Below, piece after piece: positions 8,521 through 16,087 of a DNA stretch of 48,488 nt. Both the position numbers and the translations under genes were made by a program. This DNA comes from CAYWNA01 sp964459305 (GTDB lineage Bacteria > Planctomycetota > Planctomycetia > Pirellulales > Pirellulaceae). The notes under the pieces are model-generated. The model saw only the letters and a list, made by a program, of their open reading frames with translations. It did no database searches and was not told the origin of the DNA. The DNA is taken from assembly GCA_964459305.1 (NCBI GenBank), contig CAYWNA010000080.1:1-48488 (forward strand). Direction: 5' to 3'. Numbering within the stretch: the stretch's first letter is position 1; every line of letters starts with the position of its first letter.

Positions 8521-9035
8521 ATAATCCCTTGCAGACCAATCGTAGCAGACAGTCCTGGTACCGGTTGCATCACGTCCCGCGTATTGCACTGCGAGCGTGG
8601 CTCATGTCGGCCCTCACGATGTTGTTGGGTTGCGGCCAAAACGCTCCTCCGGCTACGGTGGAGGGAACTCTGCGCATAAACGGAAAACCCTTGGATAACT
8701 GCCTGATCGCGTTTTTGCCTGAACCGGGGCAGGAGGTGACTGGCCCTCACTCCACCGGTCTGACTGACGAACGCGGCTACTATCGCCTGCATTTGAATGA
8801 CCAGCGAGAAGGAGCCTCGGTTGGCTGGCATCGGGTCACTGTCCAGGACTTGCTGGTTTCCACAGGTGTCCGCCGCCAGGATCATGGCGCGGTCGACCGG
8901 AAGATGGATGAAACAATGCCACCGCCGCCGATCCGGCGGTCTCGCGTGCCGGCAGCGTACAACGCCCCAGAAGAGACGCCTTTGCGAGAAGAGGTCAAAC
9001 CGGGCCAGCAGGCTATCGACTTGGACATCAGATAG
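8517..9035 (+). CDS. Small lipoprotein with carboxypeptidase-regulatory-like fold
   Basis: 172 residues from an ATG overlapping the DUF1559 stop (ATGA). A hydrophobic stretch ends in the lipobox MLLGC (Cys about residue 39), so it is likely lipid-anchored; an internal ATG at 8604 would give a shorter, more standard signal peptide. The mature part begins VEGTLRINGKPLDNCLIAF, typical of planctomycete proteins with a transthyretin/carboxypeptidase regulatory-like beta-sandwich (VxGxVxxNGKPL). These often follow DUF1559 genes, which the coupling here supports. Role unknown. Confidence 0.82.
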   Translation: MNNPLQTNRSRQSWYRLHHVPRIALRAWLMSALTMLLGCGQNAPPATVEGTLRINGKPLDNCLIAFLPEPGQEVTGPHSTGLTDERGYYRLHLNDQREGASVGWHRVTVQDLLVSTGVRRQDHGAVDRKMDETMPPPPIRRSRVPAAYNAPEETPLREEVKPGQQAIDLDIR

Positions 9036-9040
9036 TTGCC

Positions 9041-9433
9041 TTGTTATGTGTTTGGAGGACGTACGAAGATATTCGCGAGAGACTATCGGTATCCTGTCCA
9101 CAGGACCCGTTGGCTCACGGTATTAGCTTCAGCCACGATGGCCTGAGCCAGACGTTCGTCGTCGGCGAGCGAAGCTCGAAGATCTCTCCGTCGACGTGGC
9201 TCGGTGTCCTCGCCGGTGGCGACCATGCCCCTGGACGCGTGGTCGCCGTGGCGATCACGCCCCCGAACTCCCAGACGGGGGCCTTCGCCAACTTCAGCAG
9301 TTTTCACCCCGCTGGGACCAACTTCCTGGCCGCCGATGGGTCGGTCACACTGGCGCCGGAAACCATCGAAATGTCAGTCTATCACGCGCTTTGCACACGA
9401 GCCGAGGGAGACCTGGTCCCTGGGGTACCGTGA
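9041..9433 (+). pseudogene. C-terminal remnant of a DUF1559 gene
   Basis: From about 9136 the frame reads DGLSQTFVVGERSSKISPST, then FSSFHPAGTNFLAADGSV and LAPETIEMSVYHALCTRAEG. These are the last 100 or so residues of a DUF1559 protein. The pilin-like N-terminus and central body are missing and the first 30 codons are unrelated. It lies 5 bases after the lipoprotein gene and looks like the stump of a deleted second DUF1559 gene. Confidence 0.75.
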
Positions 9434-9590
9434 ACGGCGCGGCGCAGCGAGCCATCGGCGCGAAAGCAACGCATTGCCCACCAGATCGGAATTCACAACT
9501 CAGTACTGCTGTTTGGAACACCTGATGCTCGTGCGATCGGTTGACAGATGATTGGTCTCGTAGGAGAATCAACGTTCGAGGTATGGGATA

Positions 9591-9980
9591 ATGTCAGCTA
9601 CCAAAGCCAATCCGACAAAAGACATGGAAACATGTCCATGTAAAGGGGAAACACTGGATAAGCTGGTCCACCCAGCGATCCTGGCCGTGCTTGCCGAGGG
9701 GCCGCTGCATGGCTACAAACTCTCCGAGCGGTTGGGCGAGATGCCCATTTGTGGAGGGCGCAAACCTGACGTCTCTGGGGTCTATCGTTCTCTGAAATCG
9801 ATGGAGAGGAATGGCTATGTGGTTTCTTCGTGGGACTTGTCTGAGACCGGGCCCGCCAGGAAATCGTTTCGCATCACTCCCGCCGGCGAAGAGTGCCTGG
9901 CCCGTTGGATCGAAACGCTCGAGCGATACCGCAATCAGGTCAATGCATTGCTGAAGACAGCACGAAAGTCGCTCGCGTAG
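9591..9980 (+). CDS. PadR-family transcriptional regulator with N-terminal CxC
   Basis: 129 residues. The PadR winged helix is complete: LVHPAILAVLAEGPLHGYKL (helices 1-2), the recognition region GVYRSLKSMERNGYV, wing SWDLSETGPARKSFRIT, and a C-terminal dimer helix. The N-terminal extension contains ETCPCKGE and a third Cys sits at PICGG, which could sense metal or redox state. It lies 55 bases upstream of the CobW-type GTPase on the same strand, so it probably regulates that gene or is co-transcribed with it. A decayed copy is at 7248-7520. No operator is identifiable by eye. Confidence 0.88.
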   Translation: MSATKANPTKDMETCPCKGETLDKLVHPAILAVLAEGPLHGYKLSERLGEMPICGGRKPDVSGVYRSLKSMERNGYVVSSWDLSETGPARKSFRITPAGEECLARWIETLERYRNQVNALLKTARKSLA

Positions 9981-10035
9981 ACGGCATTCCACCGTTCTTT
10001 CTTGGCTCTTGGCTTCTGCAAAGGAAATTCGCACC

Positions 10036-11148
10036 ATGTCGACGATTCGTTTCATCCTTCTTGGAGGGTTCTTGGGCGCAGGCAAGACGACCACCATAGC
10101 GCGGCTGGCCCGGGCCTACCTGCACAAAGGGCTGAACGTGGGCATCGTTACCAACGATCAGGCAGCGGACTTGGTCGACACGCATAACCTGAGGGCGCAA
10201 GGATTCGAGGTGGGCGAGGTCGCCGGGGCGTGCTTTTGTTGCCGTTTTGATGATCTCACGGCGGTGCTCGATAAGTTGGAGGAGCGGCAATCTCCCGATG
10301 TCATCCTCACGGAACCCGTCGGCAGTTGCGCGGACTTGGTGGCTACCGTGATCCAGCCGATTCAGCGTTCGTTTAGCAGCCGGTACGACGTGGCTCCCTA
10401 CGGAGTCATCCTGAAACCATCGCACGGCAGAAAGATCTTGAAGAATGAAAAGAAAGGCGGCTTCTCGCCGAAAGCCGCCTATATTCTTCGGAAACAACTG
10501 CATGAAGCGGATTTCGTCATCATCAATCGAATCGACCAGCTAGCCAAAGCGGAAGTGGACGAACTGGAGGAGTTGATCGGCGCCGAGGTACCAGACATCC
10601 CCGTGCTTCGTCTGTCGGCCCTTACAGGCGAAGGATTCGAGGGGCTGTTGGAGATGCTCGATCAGCAGGGGCCGTTCGGCCAACGTATCCTGGATATCGA
10701 CTACGACATCTATGCCGAGGGCGAGGCGGAACTGGGCTGGCTGAACAGTCACTTTCGCGTCGAGTCGCCAGAACCGTTTTCTCTAGACGATCTGCTGGTG
10801 GACATGGTAAGCCGCCTGCGCCAGTCGCTGGCCCAGATCGAAGCCGAGACCGCTCACTTGAAGACGATTGGCCTGTGGGAAGGCTATCACGCAGTGGCCA
10901 ATCTGATCAGCAGCGACTCTCCCGTCGAGCTTTCGGCGCCCTCCAGATGCCGCACGAAGGCCGCGGATATCGTGGTCAATGCTCGCGTCGGTACCTCGCC
11001 CGAATTGCTCCAACAGCACACGGATCGAGCAGTCAACGAAGCCTGCGCCGCGGTGCGGGCCGCAGTCGAGCAAGTACACACCCGAAGCCTCCGGCCGGGC
11101 AGGCCCGTCCCGACCTATCGCATTGGCGAACCATTGGACCGCGCGTAG
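10036..11148 (+). CDS. CobW/G3E-family P-loop GTPase (putative metallochaperone)
   Basis: 370 residues from the ATG at 10036 (AAGGA 11 bases upstream). G1/Walker A is GGFLGAGKTT (residues 10-19), the base-recognition motif is NRID (about 160), and the switch region carries GACFCC (C66, C68, C69), the CxCC metal-binding motif of COG0523/CobW proteins. The C-terminal half (about 210-370) lacks the usual His-rich CobW C-terminal domain and looks like a distinct all-alpha region, so this is a divergent branch sometimes annotated only as CobW-like or cobalamin-related GTP-binding protein. Likely role: GTP-dependent delivery of Zn2+, Co2+ or a corrinoid to a client. The upstream Cys-containing PadR suggests metal- or redox-responsive control. 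Confidence 0.83.
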   Translation: MSTIRFILLGGFLGAGKTTTIARLARAYLHKGLNVGIVTNDQAADLVDTHNLRAQGFEVGEVAGACFCCRFDDLTAVLDKLEERQSPDVILTEPVGSCADLVATVIQPIQRSFSSRYDVAPYGVILKPSHGRKILKNEKKGGFSPKAAYILRKQLHEADFVIINRIDQLAKAEVDELEELIGAEVPDIPVLRLSALTGEGFEGLLEMLDQQGPFGQRILDIDYDIYAEGEAELGWLNSHFRVESPEPFSLDDLLVDMVSRLRQSLAQIEAETAHLKTIGLWEGYHAVANLISSDSPVELSAPSRCRTKAADIVVNARVGTSPELLQQHTDRAVNEACAAVRAAVEQVHTRSLRPGRPVPTYRIGEPLDRA

Positions 11149-11335
11149 CAGCGGATGACTTAAGTGCGATCCGAACCCAGTTGAGTCCACCCCTCAGCTG
11201 CGGGGAAGACGGCGAGCGGGGGCGGTCAGGCCCTTGATTTCTCGATCAGATCAAACGCTCAGCTAGTCGTTCCGGATTTCACCGACGGTGAGTTTTAGGA
11301 TTTGGCATGTCTAGCAGCGTTTGGCGCCCCAATCA

Positions 11336-11351
11336 GCGGGCTGACGCCCGC
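11336..11351. repeat. GC hairpin element between convergent genes
   Basis: GCGGGC TGAC GCCCGC, a perfect 6-bp stem with a 4-base loop, inside AATCAGCGGGCTGACGCCCG. It lies between the CobW-type gene (ends 11148) and the converging isomerase gene (ends 11388). Strings of this type are frequent dispersed palindromes in planctomycetes; it could double as a terminator but no T-run follows. Confidence 0.55.
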
Positions 11352-11387
11352 CGCTCGCCAAGGAAGTATGCAACGTTCGAGTCCACG

Positions 11388-12200
11388 CTACGCCAAACAC
11401 TTCTTCATGTTCTCGATGCTCTCGCGGGCCAACGTTTCGACGCCGGGCTCGTAGTCGAACACCTCGACCGAAACCCAGCCTTCATAGCCCACTTCGTTGA
11501 GCGTGGCCAAGATCGGCTTGAAATCGATTTCTCCCATGCCGGGTCCGCGTCGGTTGGCATCGTTGGCATGGAAGTGTTCCAACAGCTGGGCATTGTCGCG
11601 AATGATGTCCACGATCGGTTTCTCTTCCGTGGCCATCGCCTTCACGTCCAAGTGCAAGCGGCATCGGGGCGAGTCGATCATTTCGATCAACTTGACTCCC
11701 AACTCGGCCGTGCGCAGAAAATCGCCTTCTTCCGGGCCAAGCGGTTCGACTGCCAATATTACGTCGGATTCTTCGATGAAAGGCATCGCCCCGCGAAGCG
11801 TGTCGGCCGCGTATTCCATCGCCTCGTCGTGTGACACACCCGGCAGCAGATTGCGTTGCATGGGTGAACCGAGCACCAACACCTTGCCGCCCAAGTCGCG
11901 GCAGAGGCGGGCGAGTTCGCCAAAGTACTCGCTCGTGTTTCGGCGCACGTCTGCCTCAGGCGAGGTTACATAGAAGCCTTCGGTGAACGCCAGCAGCCAA
12001 TGCAGCCCCGTGACTTCCAGTCCGGCCTCCTCGGCCTGACGGCGTACCTCGTCGCGCTTGGCCGGCGAGATTTCGCGGACGTCCTTGTTGATCGTAAACG
12101 GCGCAAATTCGATGCCTGTGTATCCGCAGTCGCGAGCGAATGCGAATGCCTTGTCGAACGGCCAGTCCTTAAACGTCTCGTTACAGATCGCGAATTTCAT
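11388..12200 (-). CDS. Sugar phosphate isomerase/epimerase-like TIM barrel
   Basis: 270 residues from ATG at 12200 (MKFAICNETF); a GTG at 12206 in the same frame would add two residues and overlap the upstream stop as GTGA. It has the AP-endonuclease/xylose-isomerase TIM-barrel pattern: GYTGIEFAPF (about 28-37), GLHWLLAF, LAVEPLG (Glu ligand), LHLDVKAM (His/Asp ligands), HFHANDANRRGPG and GWVSVEVF (Glu ligand). A divalent-metal isomerase or epimerase on a sugar-type substrate is likely; the substrate cannot be read. It is coupled to the upstream DNA methyltransferase gene, probably by chance operon formation. Confidence 0.85.
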   Translation of the reverse strand: MKFAICNETFKDWPFDKAFAFARDCGYTGIEFAPFTINKDVREISPAKRDEVRRQAEEAGLEVTGLHWLLAFTEGFYVTSPEADVRRNTSEYFGELARLCRDLGGKVLVLGSPMQRNLLPGVSHDEAMEYAADTLRGAMPFIEESDVILAVEPLGPEEGDFLRTAELGVKLIEMIDSPRCRLHLDVKAMATEEKPIVDIIRDNAQLLEHFHANDANRRGPGMGEIDFKPILATLNEVGYEGWVSVEVFDYEPGVETLARESIENMKKCLA

Positions 12201-12202
12201 GG

Positions 12203-13135
12203 TCACAACCCCGGCAAATCTTTCTGTCTTGAGGAAACTGCTTTTGGTTTCTTCCTTGTACGCTTTTGATCCAACCGGCGCCCGTCGGCCGTGCTGGGTG
12301 CACTGACCAGCGGTTCCGCCGCTCCCTCCAGCGGATCGCCCACATTAATGCGACCGAGCCGCGCTCGCACCTTGCCCACATAGTCCTCGGACAACTCGTA
12401 GCCGATGTACCGGCGTCCTAACTTCTTGGCCACGGCCAACGTCGTGCCGCTGCCGCCGAACGGATCCAGGACGATCTCACCCTCGTTGCTGCATGCCCGG
12501 ATGATTCGACCGAGAAGCTGCTCCGGCATCTGGCACCCGTGAAAGCCCTCGCGTTCGCGGAACGTCCCGGCGACACGTGGAAAGTACCACGTATCATCCT
12601 CCGGCCGGAATCCGTCCGGCAAGTCCTGGGGGCGCAGAATCCAGGTGTCGTCGGGCAGACGTCCCTTCGGATTCGCCCGCGAGTCTCCGTACACCAATTG
12701 ACGCGCCGACGGGACACGGCCCTGATCCGCATTGAACGTGAACTGCTTGGGATCTTTGACCATGTGGAAAAGATGCGCGTGCGATCGGTTGAATTTGTAC
12801 TTGCAGTTCACGCCGAATGTGTAGTACCAAATGACCCAGCTTCGGCACACCAAATGGTGATCGCGCTGCATCAGCACCTTCAGTTCCGCAGCGTACTCGT
12901 CGCCGATGGCCAGCCAAAACGTTCCGTCGTCCTTCAGTACCCGGACCACTTGGCCGATCCACTGCTTGCACCATTGCAGGTACTCGTCGCCGTCCAGGTC
13001 GTCCCGGTAGACGTCGTACTTGTAGCCAATGTTGAAAGGTGGATCGGCAAAGGCCAGATCTACGACTCCATCGTCCAGCTTCTTCATGCCGGTGGTGCAG
13101 TCTTTATTGTGAACCACGTCAGTGCGAACAGCCAA
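12203..13135 (-). CDS. Orphan DNA adenine/cytosine-N4 methyltransferase
   Basis: 310 residues. The start is TTG at 13135, supported by GGGAGG (13144-13149) 8 bases upstream. The catalytic motif is ADPPFNIGY (about 30-38) and the SAM-binding motif DPFGGSGTT comes later (about 223-231), the order of beta-class (N6-A or N4-C) methyltransferases. Two likely target-recognition segments lie between and carry aromatic and basic residues. A basic tail (KRTRKKPK) ends the protein. No restriction endonuclease is adjacent, so it is an orphan enzyme probably acting in regulation or replication marking; sequence specificity cannot be inferred. Confidence 0.9.
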   Translation of the reverse strand: MAVRTDVVHNKDCTTGMKKLDDGVVDLAFADPPFNIGYKYDVYRDDLDGDEYLQWCKQWIGQVVRVLKDDGTFWLAIGDEYAAELKVLMQRDHHLVCRSWVIWYYTFGVNCKYKFNRSHAHLFHMVKDPKQFTFNADQGRVPSARQLVYGDSRANPKGRLPDDTWILRPQDLPDGFRPEDDTWYFPRVAGTFREREGFHGCQMPEQLLGRIIRACSNEGEIVLDPFGGSGTTLAVAKKLGRRYIGYELSEDYVGKVRARLGRINVGDPLEGAAEPLVSAPSTADGRRLDQKRTRKKPKAVSSRQKDLPGL

Positions 13136-13688
13136 TGGAAACGCCTCCCTGCGAGGGCTATCAATGAGTAACAGACACAGGCACCAACGAGTATGGTAGC
13201 CAGACCACGGCTCTGTTCAACCCGGGGACCGTCTAAAGCGGACTGTGCGGCCAGTCACTTCGACTGTCAAACTTGGGCGGAAAGCTGGTTCATAGTACTG
13301 GAGGTCGTCCCAGTTTTCGCCATCCGGACGGGGAAGGATGTGATAGAGATCGGCCTCGCGCACCAAGGGCCGGATCGTCCCCGTCGGCAAACGTGACCGC
13401 GCCCTGGGCCGTACACGCGTTCTTGGATTCAGAGGTGTCAGCCAGATTGCCAATCAACAGTTGTCAACGCAGTGCTCGCCGAATGGGCACGTTTTGAAGT
13501 TGGATAGACAAAACCATCGTAGACGCGGGATTTGCTGTTGTCTGTCCGTGACATCGTCGGGATAATCCTCGGTTGACATAAGTTTTCGTCAAGAAACATG
13601 TTGACGCGTCGAACTAGTCTGGATGGGCCGCTCCGGGGGCATTGTTTTCGCAGACACGTCTCGCCTGCTGGGTAGCAAAGGATCGCTT
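13136..13688. other. Intergenic stretch with a possible minus-strand gene remnant
   Basis: Contains the leaders of two divergent genes. On the minus strand 13217-13453 can be read as a 78-residue frame containing TIRPLVREADLYHILPRP and NWDDLQYYEP. This looks like a real protein tail (it recalls the end of planctomycete glycoside-hydrolase-like proteins) rather than random translation, but it has no convincing start and is probably a fragment. No RNA gene or strong repeat is seen. Confidence 0.35.
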
Positions 13689-14588
13689 ATGTGCTCCAGG
13701 AAGGCAAGTGTCGGCTCCGCTCTGGTGGAGTTGGTGGTCGTCCTGGTGATGATCGCTGTGCTTCTTGGCATTCTCCTGCCCACCCTTCAGGCCGCACGCG
13801 AAGCTGCAAGGCGTAACAAATGTGTCAACAATCTCAGGCAGATCGGCCTGGCTTTGCACGGTTACCATGAAGCGCACTCGCGTTTTCCGTGCGGCGCACG
13901 CTGGAAACCCCTGAATTCTCAAGGCGGTCTGGGATGGCACGTCGCGATTCTTCCGTACATCGAGGGACATTCGTTCAGGGAAGACTTTGACTTTCGTGTC
14001 GGGGCGGCCGACTCGCCTAATGTCGCCTTGGGCGAGCTTCACGTTCCGATATACGACTGTCCGAGTTCCACGGTCGGCCTGGACCGGTTCGCACCCGCGG
14101 GCATTCGCTGGAATACGACGAACTATGCGGGCGTCATGGGAGCGTGCGGCAACGGACAAGTCCGCTCAACCTATCCTGCCGATGCGATCTGCGGCGACTA
14201 CTGCCTGGACGGAATGCTGTTTCCGGATAGCTGTGTCAGTTACGCCGACGTTGGGGATGGCCTGTCCCATACACTGTTCGTCGGCGAACGGACGTACCAC
14301 GTGCGAGCGTGGCTGAAGGGAGGCGTTGACGAGCCAGAACGCCAGCGTTGTGTGTTCAGTTCGAAGAATCTCACGGTGCCGATCAACGCCGATCCAATGG
14401 TTTTCGATTTTGATGGCACTCCGCGGACCGTGCTATTCAACGACCTGTTTTTCGGAAGCCACCATCCAGGCGGCGCTTGCTTCCTTATGGGCAACGGTGC
14501 AGTGGAATACTGGAGTAACGACTTGCCTCTGAGTACGTTCAGAGAACTCGCTACGATCGACGGCGGCGAAGTCGTTTGCGCATGGTAG
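13689..14588 (+). CDS. DUF1559 pseudopilin-like protein, divergent N-terminus
   Basis: 299 residues from the ATG at 13689 (AGGA 7 bases upstream). The prepilin-like region is GSALVELVVVLVMIAVLLGI, where the usual GFTLVELL is altered (Ser-Ala at +1/+2 in place of Phe-Thr) but Glu at +5 is kept, so processing by prepilin peptidase is possible but less certain. LQAAREAARRNKCVNNLRQI and the DUF1559 body follow, ending with HHPGGACFLMGNGAVEYW. Six or more Cys in the exported body suggest disulfides. The next gene starts 33 bases downstream on the same strand. Confidence 0.88.
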   Translation: MCSRKASVGSALVELVVVLVMIAVLLGILLPTLQAAREAARRNKCVNNLRQIGLALHGYHEAHSRFPCGARWKPLNSQGGLGWHVAILPYIEGHSFREDFDFRVGAADSPNVALGELHVPIYDCPSSTVGLDRFAPAGIRWNTTNYAGVMGACGNGQVRSTYPADAICGDYCLDGMLFPDSCVSYADVGDGLSHTLFVGERTYHVRAWLKGGVDEPERQRCVFSSKNLTVPINADPMVFDFDGTPRTVLFNDLFFGSHHPGGACFLMGNGAVEYWSNDLPLSTFRELATIDGGEVVCAW

Positions 14589-14621
14589 TCGACACGACAG
14601 CGTCTGGCGGGACACAACTTG

Positions 14622-16007
14622 ATGGCCGATCTCCCAACAATACCGATTCGGAGGCGTTTGCGTTTCAGCCTCCATGAACTACTCACGCTGATGTTGGTAG
14701 CTGCGGTCGCGGCATCCAGAACGAAGGTGCCCAACACCGGTTGGGATGACCACCTGCTTGCGATCCTTGGTGTATTGTTCGTCGTTGGCCTGTTTCACCA
14801 GGCGTGGAGCCTTCGGCATTCTCACCGGAACTATGCGTTTCGGACGCGTGAGGCGCTTTGGGGATGGCGTTTTGCCGTCGTCTGGCGGTTTGCATTGGGC
14901 GCTCTGCTGCTGGGTACGATCGCCATCCCGTACCTGGAGGCCTATGAACTCATCAGCCTTCCGGAGTCAGACGACACTTTCTACATGATCGAACCAGGCA
15001 GAGGAACACGTCAAGCGCTATTGCGTCTGGGGCTGCTGGTTGCTGTTGCCGGCGCGGCAATGTGGAAGAAACGCCCCGAAGCCACAATAAGGTCGAAAGC
15101 GATCGTGAGGGTCCTTCTTTGTATCAGTACAGTGTTGCTCTGCGTCATCATGTGCGTTGACAATGCGACAGTACCGGCTCTCGTTCACATTGCGATAGAA
15201 GGAATTGAGGCCGCACAACCTTTGGTGATGTTTGGAGGAACGCGATGTCCGGACGCGACGACTGAACAAATCGCCGCGACGGCTGTCTTTACGAAATGGG
15301 CCACCATCTCCACGATTCTCATCCCGTTCAATCTGCTGTTTGCTTACGCTTTGGCCTCCCAATGGCAAAAAGGATGGACCCGCCGCACCACACTGTTGTC
15401 GCTTCTGGTTGTCGGCGCAGCGATCCCCGCGACATTTGCCGTCTGGGCTCAATGCGAGGGCTTTGCGAGTGTATCACCGAAGCTTGCCGCGCATATCCAG
15501 TACGAACCGGTTCACCGTTGGTATTTCGCCGGAGTGCTGCTGGCCTTCCTGGCTGTCGTGACCGCGAGCCGCCTCGTATTCATCACCAGCGAACGGAGCC
15601 CCGCATCCGACCTTGTATGGCAAAGGTCACCGGCCGACTACCATCAACGACCGGTGTGCCTGGTGGTACTGATCCTCACTTGCAGTGTGAGTGTGATTCG
15701 CGCGGCGACGGGTGGTTGGGATTTTGCGATGTTCTGGACGTTCGATCCTGCCACGATCATCGACGAACTTGAAGAAATGTTCTACGCACTGATTCTCTGG
15801 TATCCACTCGATATCGCATTGCTCATCACTGGCGTGTCGTGCCTCCGCTTGGCTCGACGGCAACGTGACGAGGACAAACTAGACGGACCATTCGCTATGA
15901 ACCCGGCTCCACTGGCGATTCTGATTCCGGCGATTTTTGTGATTCTTGCATCCGGCATTCCGACGTTCTATTGGTTCGCCTTCGCGCTCCGGCTAAATCC
16001 GATATAG
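14622..16007 (+). CDS. Polytopic membrane protein of unknown function
   Basis: 461 residues from the ATG at 14622 (a TTG just before is in frame). About ten hydrophobic segments. The start, RRLRFSLHELLTLMLVAAV, is the RFSLRxLLxLMxLVAV-type lead seen on many planctomycete membrane proteins. No enzymatic motif was recognised. It follows the DUF1559 gene closely, so co-transcription is likely, and it converges on the PQQ/methyltransferase gene (80-base gap). Confidence 0.7.
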   Translation: MADLPTIPIRRRLRFSLHELLTLMLVAAVAASRTKVPNTGWDDHLLAILGVLFVVGLFHQAWSLRHSHRNYAFRTREALWGWRFAVVWRFALGALLLGTIAIPYLEAYELISLPESDDTFYMIEPGRGTRQALLRLGLLVAVAGAAMWKKRPEATIRSKAIVRVLLCISTVLLCVIMCVDNATVPALVHIAIEGIEAAQPLVMFGGTRCPDATTEQIAATAVFTKWATISTILIPFNLLFAYALASQWQKGWTRRTTLLSLLVVGAAIPATFAVWAQCEGFASVSPKLAAHIQYEPVHRWYFAGVLLAFLAVVTASRLVFITSERSPASDLVWQRSPADYHQRPVCLVVLILTCSVSVIRAATGGWDFAMFWTFDPATIIDELEEMFYALILWYPLDIALLITGVSCLRLARRQRDEDKLDGPFAMNPAPLAILIPAIFVILASGIPTFYWFAFALRLNPI

Positions 16008-16087
16008 ATGGACCTGTGGGTGTGCCGCAATCCTTGCCGCCTTTCGGTACGATCTATTCACGTATCGAACCGAGGCGTACGAGACGT

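Noticed and set aside
11365..11395. tRNA T-loop-like string GTTCGAGTCC
   Set aside because: The flanking bases do not pair as a T stem and no acceptor or anticodon arms can be placed; it is also next to the 3' end of the isomerase gene.
12203..13135. Restriction-modification system
   Set aside because: Only the methyltransferase is present; neighbours are an isomerase-like gene and a gene-free stretch.
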